From contig CAKSIJ010000001.1 in NCBI GenBank assembly GCA_934462715.1, positions 62,001 through 126,000 on the forward strand: DNA of 64,000 nt, given 5' to 3'. Below are positions 10,301-18,561 of this stretch, piece by piece; position 1 is the stretch's first letter, and each line of letters opens with the position of its first letter. The notes below the pieces were generated by a model. It saw nothing but the letters and a program-made list of their open reading frames with translations. It was not told where the DNA came from and searched no databases. Both the position numbers and the translations under genes were made by a program. The stretch is from an uncultured Clostridia bacterium. GTDB lineage: Bacteria; Bacillota; Clostridia; UBA1381.

Positions 10301-11639
10301 GCTGATCGTTTGCGTTGACTTTAACGCTTTTTTCGGAACAAACGGTACCCGGAAAATTCAGCGCATATTCCGTGCCGTCCGCAATATTTTCATATGAAAG
10401 AATCGCACATCTTGATTCTGAATCGTATGTAATTCCGGTTTTATAGTCTGTATTTTCGCTGTCTGTTAAGGTAATTCCCGACAGTGAGCTTTCAAGCACA
10501 TCTGTAGAGAAGTATATTTCAAGCTGTCCGCTGCCCTCGGTAATTTTGTTGTTATTGTACACCGCCGATGTATACAGCACATTCGGTCCCTTTACCTTTT
10601 CGATTTTCAGATTGTCAACAGCAAATGCACCGTCGTTGTTATCGGCATTTGTATCCATGTATGCAAGAAGCACACTGTCATAATCGCAGGCATCAAAATT
10701 ACCCCAACCTCCGGATACTCTTGTGGTATCAAACTTCATATCAAGTGCATAGTTGCTTTTTTGATAGAGCATATTCCATGTGTGCCAGCCATTATCAAAG
10801 GTTTTGCCCTCAACAGAGTTCAAATCGCCGTTACTGCCAACATTAAGCCAATTTTTGCTTGTTGATTCCGCACTGTTTGTAAGTCCGGTCAGGCCCTCTT
10901 TATTGTCATGCAGCTGTACTTTTGAAGCAAGACCGCCCATTCTTCTGAAACGTGCCTTTCCGACAGATTCATCATTTGATGTTCCGTACCATTTCCAGTC
11001 GCCCGACACATAAAGAAGATCCTCATAATCTCCGCTCTGTCTTAAAAGACCCATATCGGAGGCGTAAAGTCTTGTTCTTGTGTTAGGTTTTGAAAGCTCA
11101 CTGCTCCAACCGCTTTCAACGGCAAGATATTTTCCGCCGTTTGAATCTTTCAGCGAAACAACAGGATTTCTGTCAGCATAGTTTTCTTTTAACATCATAT
11201 AAAGACCGTCCTTGCCGTTTTCGCTTGACAGCTTGGCAATATCTGCGTCCGTCCAATTGTCAAAGGTTTCATTTATCAGATAACCGTTTGCCGTAAACAT
11301 AATAACATCGTCCTTGTTGTAGTAAAGCGTATAGCTCTCTCCGTCCTCCAAAGCTCCGAATACAAGCTCATACTCGTAGGTTTCATCATTTTCAATTTGT
11401 CTTATGTACTGTCCGCCCTTTATGCTGCTTCCGTCACCTTTGACGAGCTTTAATCCTTTCTTCAGCTCATTCAATCCCAAAGCTGTATCAAGTCTGATAA
11501 CACCTCTGTCAAACATGACGGCATCTCCGTCCGATACGTCGGTTACAAGAGGTGTGGCTGCGCTGACCGTCGGTATTCCCAGGGAAGCCGCATAAGCCAG
11601 GCACACAGCCATCGATAACATCTTTTTCTTTGTTTTCAT
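7350..11639 (-). CDS. Secreted multi-domain protein with tandem duplicated LamG/Ig-like unit (1429 aa)
   Basis: I chose the ATG at 11639 because GGAAG lies 7 nt before it; ATGs at 11645 and 11696 are poorer. A signal peptide ends near TVSA. Two consecutive units of about 420 residues follow, each with an Ig-like strand set, a LamG-like sandwich (near-identical blocks such as YADRNPVVSL and GDWKWYGTS) and a Big_5-type Ig domain (IEIYFSTDVLESSL). Next come another Big_5 domain (VSFNEEVDDATITN), a third LamG-like domain, a further Ig-like domain and a C-terminal beta-sandwich ending around MYLWNGL. No catalytic motif or SLH is visible. The likely role is glycan binding at the surface or as a secreted adhesin, co-expressed with the beta-helix enzymes upstream. 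The duplication is described as separate repeat features. Confidence 0.85.
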   Translation of the reverse strand: MKTKKKMLSMAVCLAYAASLGIPTVSAATPLVTDVSDGDAVMFDRGVIRLDTALGLNELKKGLKLVKGDGSSIKGGQYIRQIENDETYEYELVFGALEDGESYTLYYNKDDVIMFTANGYLINETFDNWTDADIAKLSSENGKDGLYMMLKENYADRNPVVSLKDSNGGKYLAVESGWSSELSKPNTRTRLYASDMGLLRQSGDYEDLLYVSGDWKWYGTSNDESVGKARFRRMGGLASKVQLHDNKEGLTGLTNSAESTSKNWLNVGSNGDLNSVEGKTFDNGWHTWNMLYQKSNYALDMKFDTTRVSGGWGNFDACDYDSVLLAYMDTNADNNDGAFAVDNLKIEKVKGPNVLYTSAVYNNNKITEGSGQLEIYFSTDVLESSLSGITLTDSENTDYKTGITYDSESRCAILSYENIADGTEYALNFPGTVCSEKSVKVNANDQRAAMQAKALAFTGVKESTEPETGTTADIKDGSAVPFDKGIITLTSTDFNLDYAINHLELTKADGSAIKGTYYVRQGDNGIDVIFGDLEDNTEYTLSCGSYELNFTAKGYAVNETFDDWTDEDIAKLTSENGKDGLYMMLKENYADRNPVVSLKNSNSGKYLAVESGWSSELSKPNTRTRLYASDMGLLRQSGDYEDLLYVSGDWKWYGTSDEASAGKARFRSMGGLASKAQLHDNKEGLTGLTNSAKSTDKNWLNVGSSGELNSVEGKTFDNGWHTWNMLYQKGDYALDMKFDKTKVSGGWGGFKASDYDSVLLAYMDTNADNNDGAFAVDNLKIEKIKSPKILKTSAEDNTITSGNGKIEIYFSTDVLESSLADITLTDSNDVDYKSGITYDSQARCATVSYEGISADSQYTLTLPNTVYSEKSVKVNENAQRAAMQAKTVSLTSKSGGGEIETPFVCLATDLSSTAGVDTAIGKITVSFNEEVDDATITNITMTDGSGAAVPNLAVTASGNTCILTFSLLNSGTRYIITVPESVKSMSGKAAKEKIFTFRTKSDYMVDLDFENYTVAESAGSKNISGTHPNPDEGLLYTSNNIANDVSNMYVMAEGSNKFLRVYSDKSPDGKAMDNKANVLVDLDGKNSLSVEMKVRWASSDGSYGDSSISGTIGRIDAPITANVFTGNRSDGSIGSNSSGRLVQTGQGVGTWLDIKLVYTPDTDGIYRVDGYYNGEYITTVKENTKITSISNILLQHIYNKSLSCEAWADIDDIKIKYVTEPGIVGTNLTDNTLPVNGQILELYFSDEMNQETVIDSNITVTCGGELVNTTGIYMPAENKFVISFPDYLTPDKEYKVNFNGVKSADRIFMTTPFTFRSGSIGLTLNSAAISETNGGGAIDKIPASGNVAAAAEITNNTGSEEKAVVVLTSYDDAGRVLNIVSKELTVSTGNTKTVSCEMSGVSDAYEVRMYLWNGLNKICPILTTPIKIN
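8966..10217 (-). repeat. Internal duplication, copy 2 (3' copy)
   Basis: Second unit of the tandem duplication in the 1429-aa protein gene. It encodes the same LamG-like plus Ig-like pair as copy 1. The stretch from GDYEDLLYVSGDWKW through NTRTRLYASD is preserved at protein level, and much of it at DNA level. This points to recent duplication or continuing gene conversion. Confidence 0.85.
10262..11534 (-). repeat. Internal duplication, copy 1 (5' copy)
   Basis: This is the first of two tandem in-frame units inside the 1429-aa protein gene. The core runs parallel to copy 2 at an offset of 1305 bp (435 codons). The segment near 11005-11150 is almost identical to 9700-9845, differing at only a few bases, while the edges have diverged. 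Boundaries are approximate. Confidence 0.85.
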
Positions 11640-11705
11640 TTTCATTCTTCCTTTCTTACTGATTTCCAAGCAACAGTAATGCTTTCGCTTTACCACCGCT
11701 TATTT

Positions 11706-14700
11706 TCAATCTATGAAAAACTCTATTTCATACACATTACTTGACGATGCATAAGATTCGCCGTCAAACACGGCATACACTTCATGCAAGCCCTCCGTGA
11801 TTTCCGATTTTACGGGACATACAAGATCTATTCTTTCGTTCCAATCCTCGCCTGTCAGCTTAAATTCCGCAATCGGCTCGGAGTCCGGGCTGTCGAACAT
11901 AATTTGAAGTATATTCCCGGAATTTTCCCCTTTTGTGGAATACTGAACGCGTATCTTGTTATAGCTTTTTCTCAGGTAACAGCCCTCAAAGCTCATCCAT
12001 GTTCCTCTCCATGTGTGGTTAACTCCGTCCGCAAGCGCTTCAATCAGCCATGGAACCGAATACTTGCCTGTTTTCCCTCTCAAATCGTACTTTTCACATT
12101 CAAGCAAAAGCGATGTCTTATCATCATTTTCTTTTATTCCCTTATTTTTGTTTACAGGGGTAATACTTATATATTCAGCCGTATTCACATTTTCAAAGGT
12201 TGCGTAAACATCATGAATACCGCTGATTTCATTAATATCGATAATCACCGCATCCTTTTGCTTAGTGCTGCCTGCCCCGGATTTAAAGCTTTTTGACAGG
12301 AACAGCTTTCCGTCCGGCGAATCAAGCCTAAGCTGCAATTTATCTCTTTCGGCACTGTAATCGCCCGTAAAGCAAAGCTCGATCGCATTTGTACATTCAC
12401 CAAAATTAACGGAAGAAAATTTTACCGTATCACCGTTTGCGGTCGGTTTAACACTGTTTTGTTTCACATTAACGCCGTTTGAACATTCGGCTGTGTTAAA
12501 CATATATTTTATATTTGCGCCGTTTTTCGGAATTGTTCTTCCTCCGTCTGTCATATCCGAACCGCTTTCAAATACAAATCCGTTGGGATAATCGTCCGAG
12601 GTTAAAGCTGATTTTCCGCCCGGAATATACATTGCGGTTCCATTTCTCCAATCAAACAGCTTCACCTTATGCATTACCTGATGTACGCTGTCGATATTAT
12701 AGCAGGCTATTTCAAAATCTGCATTTTCCTTTGTATAAAAAACCACATTTCCAAAAACCTCGCCGTCTGTCGTACCTGCGTCAAAATACATTCCGCAGTC
12801 AAATCCGTCATATGCGTAATAGTCCCAAAACAGATTATTATGTATCTTGGTTCTTATCGTATTGTCGCCCAATATTGTGCCGTAGGAATACATTATTCCA
12901 CCATCTCTGCCGGACATAATTCCGCCTTCATAAAAATCGTTGTATGCAATATCCATTGCCGCAAATCTTGTCGGAATCTTTTTAAGCAGCCATGAATAAC
13001 ACGAATTGATTGCAAGCGCCGATCTTCCGCATTTTGAAACCGAGTTGCAGTATATCGAATGACCTCCGAAAACTCCCTGCTTTGTGTAATCGTCCTCATC
13101 GACCTGCCAAGGTTCAAAAGCAATATAGATCCCGGCGTTCATAATGCCGGCATATCCGCATTCAGACAGAACGTTATTGTATATATAGGAATATTTTCCT
13201 GCCAGAAACAAGCCTGCCCCGGCAGAGGTATCTATTCTGCAATTTTTCACAACATTGTCCGAACCGCCTATATATAACCCGACCTCGCCGCGGGTCTGAG
13301 CTCCGTTCTCCGATTCGTCCGTTCTGTCATCTATATACCCCTCACGTGAATCCGCAAACCATGTGAAATGAGATACATACTTAAAATTACAATCGGTAAG
13401 CATACAAAGCTCTGAATCCTTCATGCTGACGCTTCCTGCAAAACCGGTTATATTTTTTATAATAATATTGCTTTTTCCCGACAGATCAAAGAGCAGCTGC
13501 CGTGCTTTATATTCAACTGTTGAATTTTGAGGAGTTTTTCCCTCCGGCATAATAATGTAAAGTGTGTTTCCTTTTATTACCCATTCTCCCGGAACATCAA
13601 CGGTGCTTACGTGGTCTGTTAAATATCCGTAATCCGTTGGTATTTCGTATTCCGAACCGCCCCAGTAGCCGAAAGACAAGCCGCCCGGTTCAATCTTATC
13701 GGAGATTTTAACGCTTCCCTCTCTGCTTGATGTTACAACAGATGCAGACGTTCTCCACCCCTCATGCAAAAGACCGTGCCAAACGGCATTTTTCCAATAG
13801 TTTTGTTTTACCTGATTAAGCAGTTCATCAGAGTGCATTATGTACGGTGTGGTTCTGTCCGTGACCGTTATATCACCCTCTGTAGGCCATAATCTGCCAA
13901 GCTCAACATAGTCGCTCATTACGATTCTGCCCTTGGTGTTCGGTGTATTCGGGTGACGTCCCTCGGCGTAAGCTTCACCGTTTATATACACTTGATTTTT
14001 GTACAGCATGGGATTTGGAATTTTTGCAAAATACTCGCCGTCTTTATATTTTACAAGCTTCTCCAAAACGTCAGCACCGCTCACCGTGACGTTTTCACCC
14101 TCGGCTCCCTCGACAATAATCGGGGAGCCGGGGATTCCGCTGTTTGCAAATTCTACGGTTTCTCTGTATGTTCCTGTATGAACAATGATTTTATCTCCGG
14201 CAGCCGCTTTGGCTGCTGCGGCATTTATTGTCTTGAACGGTAAGCTTTCGCTTCCCTCGTTTCCGTCATCTGCTTTCGGGTTATTCTGTGATACATGAAA
14301 AGTCCGTCCGCTTATTTCCGAAGTGTTTTCGACAATGCTCTTTGCGTAATCCAAAACACCGCTGTCCGCCTTTATTGCCGAAAGTCTTTCGGGTGTGTCA
14401 ATTATTGTTATCGCTCCGTCTGAGTAAATGCTCATTCCGAACACTTCGCATATGCTTTCTAAAGGAATCAGCTTATGTTCATCGTCTGTCTTGATGAAAT
14501 TAAGGCTATATACGGTATTTTCCATATCATCGTCCCTCAGCACAACGGTATTGTTTTCAGCACTTTCTTCAAAGCAGGCTCGAAACAGCTCTCTTGCAAT
14601 ATCCGTAGTTACATGCAGCTTACCGTTTATTCTTTGCGGCTTTAATCCGGTATGGTCGGGACACACATACCTTTTTGCATTTCTGATTAATGCAATTGGC

Positions 14701-14882
14701 GAATTTACGGAAAATACTCCTGCCGTCTGCAGCGCTTCCTCGTATTTTGTGTAGTTCATCGGCACAAAGCATGAATATTCGCCGTAATCGTCATAATATA
14801 CATCTCTTGCGGCCTCCGCAGGCAAAGCGGCAAGCATGAGAGATAATGAGGTTATTATTGTTACAGTATTTTTTATCTTCAT
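11706..14882 (-). CDS. Secreted right-handed beta-helix protein, GH120/GH141-like, with two CBM-like domains (1058 aa)
   Basis: A signal peptide (1-24, ending AEA) precedes a copper-amine-oxidase-N-like stalk fold at about 55-165. The beta-helix begins near 194 with a HVSQNN...PFKTINAAA...GDKIIVHTGTYRE entry of the kind seen in GH120/GH141-type and related helices, followed by an E-GRHPN motif (308-312). Helix turns run to about 740 and include NDFYEGG and GRDGG. Two CBM6-like sandwiches follow (about 785-900 and 925-1058; RLDSPDGK, SGIHDVYATF). Such helices hydrolyse or cleave plant polysaccharides, but the catalytic residues cannot be assigned from sequence alone. It is a clear paralogue of the protein encoded immediately upstream, and the gap between them is 36 nt. 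The site is GAGGTGAG, about 12 nt from ATG. Function as a surface or secreted glycan-active enzyme is likely; specificity is unknown. Confidence 0.85.
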   Translation of the reverse strand: MKIKNTVTIITSLSLMLAALPAEAARDVYYDDYGEYSCFVPMNYTKYEEALQTAGVFSVNSPIALIRNAKRYVCPDHTGLKPQRINGKLHVTTDIARELFRACFEESAENNTVVLRDDDMENTVYSLNFIKTDDEHKLIPLESICEVFGMSIYSDGAITIIDTPERLSAIKADSGVLDYAKSIVENTSEISGRTFHVSQNNPKADDGNEGSESLPFKTINAAAAKAAAGDKIIVHTGTYRETVEFANSGIPGSPIIVEGAEGENVTVSGADVLEKLVKYKDGEYFAKIPNPMLYKNQVYINGEAYAEGRHPNTPNTKGRIVMSDYVELGRLWPTEGDITVTDRTTPYIMHSDELLNQVKQNYWKNAVWHGLLHEGWRTSASVVTSSREGSVKISDKIEPGGLSFGYWGGSEYEIPTDYGYLTDHVSTVDVPGEWVIKGNTLYIIMPEGKTPQNSTVEYKARQLLFDLSGKSNIIIKNITGFAGSVSMKDSELCMLTDCNFKYVSHFTWFADSREGYIDDRTDESENGAQTRGEVGLYIGGSDNVVKNCRIDTSAGAGLFLAGKYSYIYNNVLSECGYAGIMNAGIYIAFEPWQVDEDDYTKQGVFGGHSIYCNSVSKCGRSALAINSCYSWLLKKIPTRFAAMDIAYNDFYEGGIMSGRDGGIMYSYGTILGDNTIRTKIHNNLFWDYYAYDGFDCGMYFDAGTTDGEVFGNVVFYTKENADFEIACYNIDSVHQVMHKVKLFDWRNGTAMYIPGGKSALTSDDYPNGFVFESGSDMTDGGRTIPKNGANIKYMFNTAECSNGVNVKQNSVKPTANGDTVKFSSVNFGECTNAIELCFTGDYSAERDKLQLRLDSPDGKLFLSKSFKSGAGSTKQKDAVIIDINEISGIHDVYATFENVNTAEYISITPVNKNKGIKENDDKTSLLLECEKYDLRGKTGKYSVPWLIEALADGVNHTWRGTWMSFEGCYLRKSYNKIRVQYSTKGENSGNILQIMFDSPDSEPIAEFKLTGEDWNERIDLVCPVKSEITEGLHEVYAVFDGESYASSSNVYEIEFFID

Positions 14883-14918
14883 TTGAATTTAATACTCACC
14901 TCAAATTCAGTTTGATTT

Positions 14919-17900
14919 TTATTGTCTGTTATAGGTCATACTCTTTGTGATTGCCTCGGGTTCGTCTGCCGAATAGAAGAAGGTTACGTCATAAATATCG
15001 GCACAATTTCCGTCACCGTCAAATTTCAGGTAAATCTCATGTAAGCCAGTGGTGGATTGTCTGTCCTTGATTGCAACCGTCTTTGTTACATACTCGCTCC
15101 AGTTTGAACCCTCAAGAGTAAATACTGCGGCAGGCTCTTTATCCATGCTGTCTACGTAAACATAGCAGGTGCCGCCCGAATACGGCTGTTTTGTTCCGTA
15201 GGTAATGCTTACATGACTGTAGTTATCGTAGAGCTTAACACCCTCGAAGCCTACCCAGTAGCCGCCCCATGAACCTTGCAGACCCTGTGATTTCGGATTC
15301 GGAGGAAGCTCTCTCTTCTTCCATCCTGTACCCCATTCACCTTTCATTACAAATCCCTCGCAAGGAATCATCGTCTTGCTTCCGCTTCCTTCATCCACTT
15401 CCATGCTCTTCATGTATTCGGGTGTGATGCTTAAATAGCTTACCGATTTTATGTCCGGGAATGTAACGTACAAATCATGTACTCCGGATACGTCTGCAAG
15501 TTGAATGGTGTTAGTGTCTGTCTGACATATTCTCGGTGCTTTTGATGTAAGAGATTTTACTGCTATTATGTTACCGTCCGCACTGTCGAGCCTTATCTGA
15601 ATCCTGTCTCTGTCGGAATAATAATTACCCTTAAAAGCAATTCTTAATGCGTCATACCCATCGCCGAAATCAACATTTTTGAATATTGCCATGTCCTCTG
15701 CCGATGACGGTCTTACAGCTCCGCTCTCATCAGTCTTTAAGCCCTCGGATAATTGCGCATCGGCAAAATAATATGCCTTTGCTCCCTCTTTGGACGGTGT
15801 GATTCTTCCGGTGTCGCAGAGCGTTGAACCCGACTGATACACAAATCCGTCCGGATAATCGCTTGCTTCAAGTCCCTGTTTACCCTCCGGGATATATAGA
15901 GTTGTTCCGTAATCCCAGTCAAAAGTGTTTACTTTATGCATTGTCTGACCCGGTCTGTCCTCATTATAGCTTGTAAGGAGGTAATTTCCGATTTTGTTTG
16001 TACAGAATGCAACATTGCAAAAGCCCTCCATTTCGGTAACGCCTGCGTCGTAATACATGGCACCCTCATAAGCGTCGTATACGTAATAATCCCAGAACAG
16101 ATTTTTGTGCATTTTCGTTCTTATTATATTATCGCCCATCTGTGTACCGTGTCCGTAGAATAAGCCGCCGTCACGTCCGCACAATACTCCTCCCTCGTAA
16201 AAATCGTTATAGGCAATATCCATTGCAATAAATCTTGTTGCCTCCGGCGGATTTTTCATCCACACGTCCACGTTATTTGTAATAAGCGGTCCTCTTGCGG
16301 ATTTGCGTACGGAATTATAATAAATTGCGTGTCCGCCCCTCGGATAATCTCTGCCTTTCCATTCCTCTGCGCCGATATAAAGAGAGCCTGTGCCGTTACC
16401 GGCATATGAACACTGGTCTATATAATTGTTATATACATACGAATATTTTCCTGCAAGGTACAAGCCTGTTACGGCCGATGAGTAGAGATAGCAATCTCTG
16501 ATAACATTGTTTAAACCTCCGACATAAATACCTGCTTCACCCTTTGTCTGACCGTTGTTTTCGGTACGGTCGCTTGCGTTGGTTATATAACCGCTTCTGG
16601 TATCGGCGAACCATATCATGTGTGAGATGTATCTTAAATCACAGTCGGAAATAATACACATTTCCGAATCAAGCATTGTTATACTTCCGCCGAAGCCCTT
16701 TATATTTTGAATCTTGATATGATTTTTTCTTGTTAAATCCACAAGCAGGGTTCTTGCCTTGTATGTTATGACGTCATTATCAAAATCAAAATCCTCGGGA
16801 GGAATAATGTAAAGTATTTTTTTGTCGGAATCTATGTACCATTCTCCCGGAACGTCAACCGTGTTGATATGATTTGTGATAAATGCATAATCTCCCGGCA
16901 GCTCCATTTTTGTTCCGCCGAAATATCCGTAGGACAATCCTCTCGGCTCGCCCGATTTGCTTGAATGTCTTAACCAGCCGTAGCCGCTTTCTTCGATAAT
17001 GCCTATTGTACTTCTCCAGCCCTCATGCTGAAGCATATGCACAACGCCGCCTTTCCAGTAATTCGGCTCCTCCTGATTGAGCGTCGTTTCCGAATCAAGG
17101 TGATAAACACCGCCGTTTTCGGGGCTTCTTGCGTGTATATCTCCTGCTGTGGGCCACAGCGGATTCAGGTCCAGATATTCGTGAACATTAGGTACATTGG
17201 GGTTGTTGTCCTGATTCGGATGTCTGCCCTCGGCATATACCTCTTTGTTTATCCAGAGCTGATTCATATTCCACGGCATTGTATACGGAACACTTCCGAT
17301 ATACATATTGTTCTTATATGCTTTCAGATCGGTTACCGTTTCGGTTGCGTCAATTGTAACATCTTCACCGTCCGCACCTTTCAATATAATCGGCGAACCC
17401 TGCACGCCGTCATTTTTAAATGTAACGGTTTCGCGGTAATTTCCCGAATGTACTATAACCGTATCGCCTGCGTCTGCAACCGCCGTTGCGGCATTGATTG
17501 TTTTGTACGGCATATCTTCGCTTCCGGGGTTTGAATCGCTTGCGTTTTTATGGTTCTGCGCAACATGGATTGTTCTGCCATTTTTCTCCGTTACTTCGAT
17601 CGCCGATTTTGCATAGGTTATCACTTCAGGTCTGTCGGTTACTTCACAGATTCTTGTGACTTCATCTATGATTATAACTCCGTCCCTGTATTCAACAACC
17701 TTATCAAATGCTTCGCTTACAAATCTTATCGGCAAACAATAATGCTCTCCGAGCTTTATCAGCTTGTTTTCAACTCTTTTTTTTTCGAAAAAGTTCTTTA
17801 CGGTACAGCCCATTTCGTCAAAGGTCAGCGAATAGTTTTCCTCGTTTTTGACAACTACGGTATTATTTTGCGTATCCTCCTCGATACATTCTCTCAGAAT

Positions 17901-18545
17901 TTCTCTTATAATTTCTGTCGGAAGATATGTTACGCCGTCTATAACCGCCGGTCTTAAATCAAGATGGTCTGTGCAAAGATATCTTTTTGCATTTCTGATT
18001 AAAGCGATAGGCGAGCTTGTTGACAAAACCGTTGCCGTCTGTAAGGCTTTCTCGTTTTCTGAATACCGTACCTCAACAGCACCCGAGTTTGAACCGTAAT
18101 CATGCTCTTTTGAATCGGCAACCAATTGAAATTCAAGAAATGTTATAGGTGCGCTTGCCGTAACTGTCATTGTTTTCCATTCACCCGGTTCGGTTACCGG
18201 GAATTTAACGGTCTTTGTACTCTTTCCTTTGCCGAAATGAGTATTCATAACCGAGCCGGTAGGTTCAAGCTTTATGCTGACGTCCGCGTCGTCCTCAGCA
18301 TTATATGAAATTATCATGCTTTCTCCTACAAACGGGAAATAAATCCTTGCGGACGCTTTTCCGGAATTTATCCTGAGAATACCGTCCTCAAAAGCGCCGT
18401 TTTCACATTCCGCACTTATGATCTTCATTACCATCGGCAGCTGAGCTTCTTTGAGCGATTCCAATGCGTCCGCCGGTATGCTTGCGGTAATCGTAAACAT
18501 ACATAACAGAATCGCCATGAATCTTTTGAATGTATTTTTATTCAT
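14919..18545 (-). CDS. Secreted right-handed beta-helix protein, GH120/GH141-like, paralogue of the next gene (1208 aa)
   Basis: The start at 18545 is preceded by GAGGTGAT at good spacing and leaves a 16-nt gap to the lipoprotein gene; the next in-frame ATG upstream would overlap that gene. A signal peptide (about 1-28) is followed by an extra N-terminal beta-sandwich (about 35-150) that the 1058-aa paralogue lacks. Then come the same stalk-like fold, the helix entry (HVAQNHKN...PYKTINAA...GDTVIVHSGNYRE), E-GRHPN, NDFYEGG and GRDGG motifs, and two C-terminal CBM6-like domains (SGVHDLYVTF; TGLHEIYLKF). It is the first enzyme-like gene after the importer in locus 1. The two paralogues probably act on related linkages of one glycan. 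Lyase and hydrolase chemistry cannot be told apart here. Confidence 0.85.
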   Translation of the reverse strand: MNKNTFKRFMAILLCMFTITASIPADALESLKEAQLPMVMKIISAECENGAFEDGILRINSGKASARIYFPFVGESMIISYNAEDDADVSIKLEPTGSVMNTHFGKGKSTKTVKFPVTEPGEWKTMTVTASAPITFLEFQLVADSKEHDYGSNSGAVEVRYSENEKALQTATVLSTSSPIALIRNAKRYLCTDHLDLRPAVIDGVTYLPTEIIREILRECIEEDTQNNTVVVKNEENYSLTFDEMGCTVKNFFEKKRVENKLIKLGEHYCLPIRFVSEAFDKVVEYRDGVIIIDEVTRICEVTDRPEVITYAKSAIEVTEKNGRTIHVAQNHKNASDSNPGSEDMPYKTINAATAVADAGDTVIVHSGNYRETVTFKNDGVQGSPIILKGADGEDVTIDATETVTDLKAYKNNMYIGSVPYTMPWNMNQLWINKEVYAEGRHPNQDNNPNVPNVHEYLDLNPLWPTAGDIHARSPENGGVYHLDSETTLNQEEPNYWKGGVVHMLQHEGWRSTIGIIEESGYGWLRHSSKSGEPRGLSYGYFGGTKMELPGDYAFITNHINTVDVPGEWYIDSDKKILYIIPPEDFDFDNDVITYKARTLLVDLTRKNHIKIQNIKGFGGSITMLDSEMCIISDCDLRYISHMIWFADTRSGYITNASDRTENNGQTKGEAGIYVGGLNNVIRDCYLYSSAVTGLYLAGKYSYVYNNYIDQCSYAGNGTGSLYIGAEEWKGRDYPRGGHAIYYNSVRKSARGPLITNNVDVWMKNPPEATRFIAMDIAYNDFYEGGVLCGRDGGLFYGHGTQMGDNIIRTKMHKNLFWDYYVYDAYEGAMYYDAGVTEMEGFCNVAFCTNKIGNYLLTSYNEDRPGQTMHKVNTFDWDYGTTLYIPEGKQGLEASDYPDGFVYQSGSTLCDTGRITPSKEGAKAYYFADAQLSEGLKTDESGAVRPSSAEDMAIFKNVDFGDGYDALRIAFKGNYYSDRDRIQIRLDSADGNIIAVKSLTSKAPRICQTDTNTIQLADVSGVHDLYVTFPDIKSVSYLSITPEYMKSMEVDEGSGSKTMIPCEGFVMKGEWGTGWKKRELPPNPKSQGLQGSWGGYWVGFEGVKLYDNYSHVSITYGTKQPYSGGTCYVYVDSMDKEPAAVFTLEGSNWSEYVTKTVAIKDRQSTTGLHEIYLKFDGDGNCADIYDVTFFYSADEPEAITKSMTYNRQ

Positions 18546-18561
18546 CTGCACTATCACCTCA

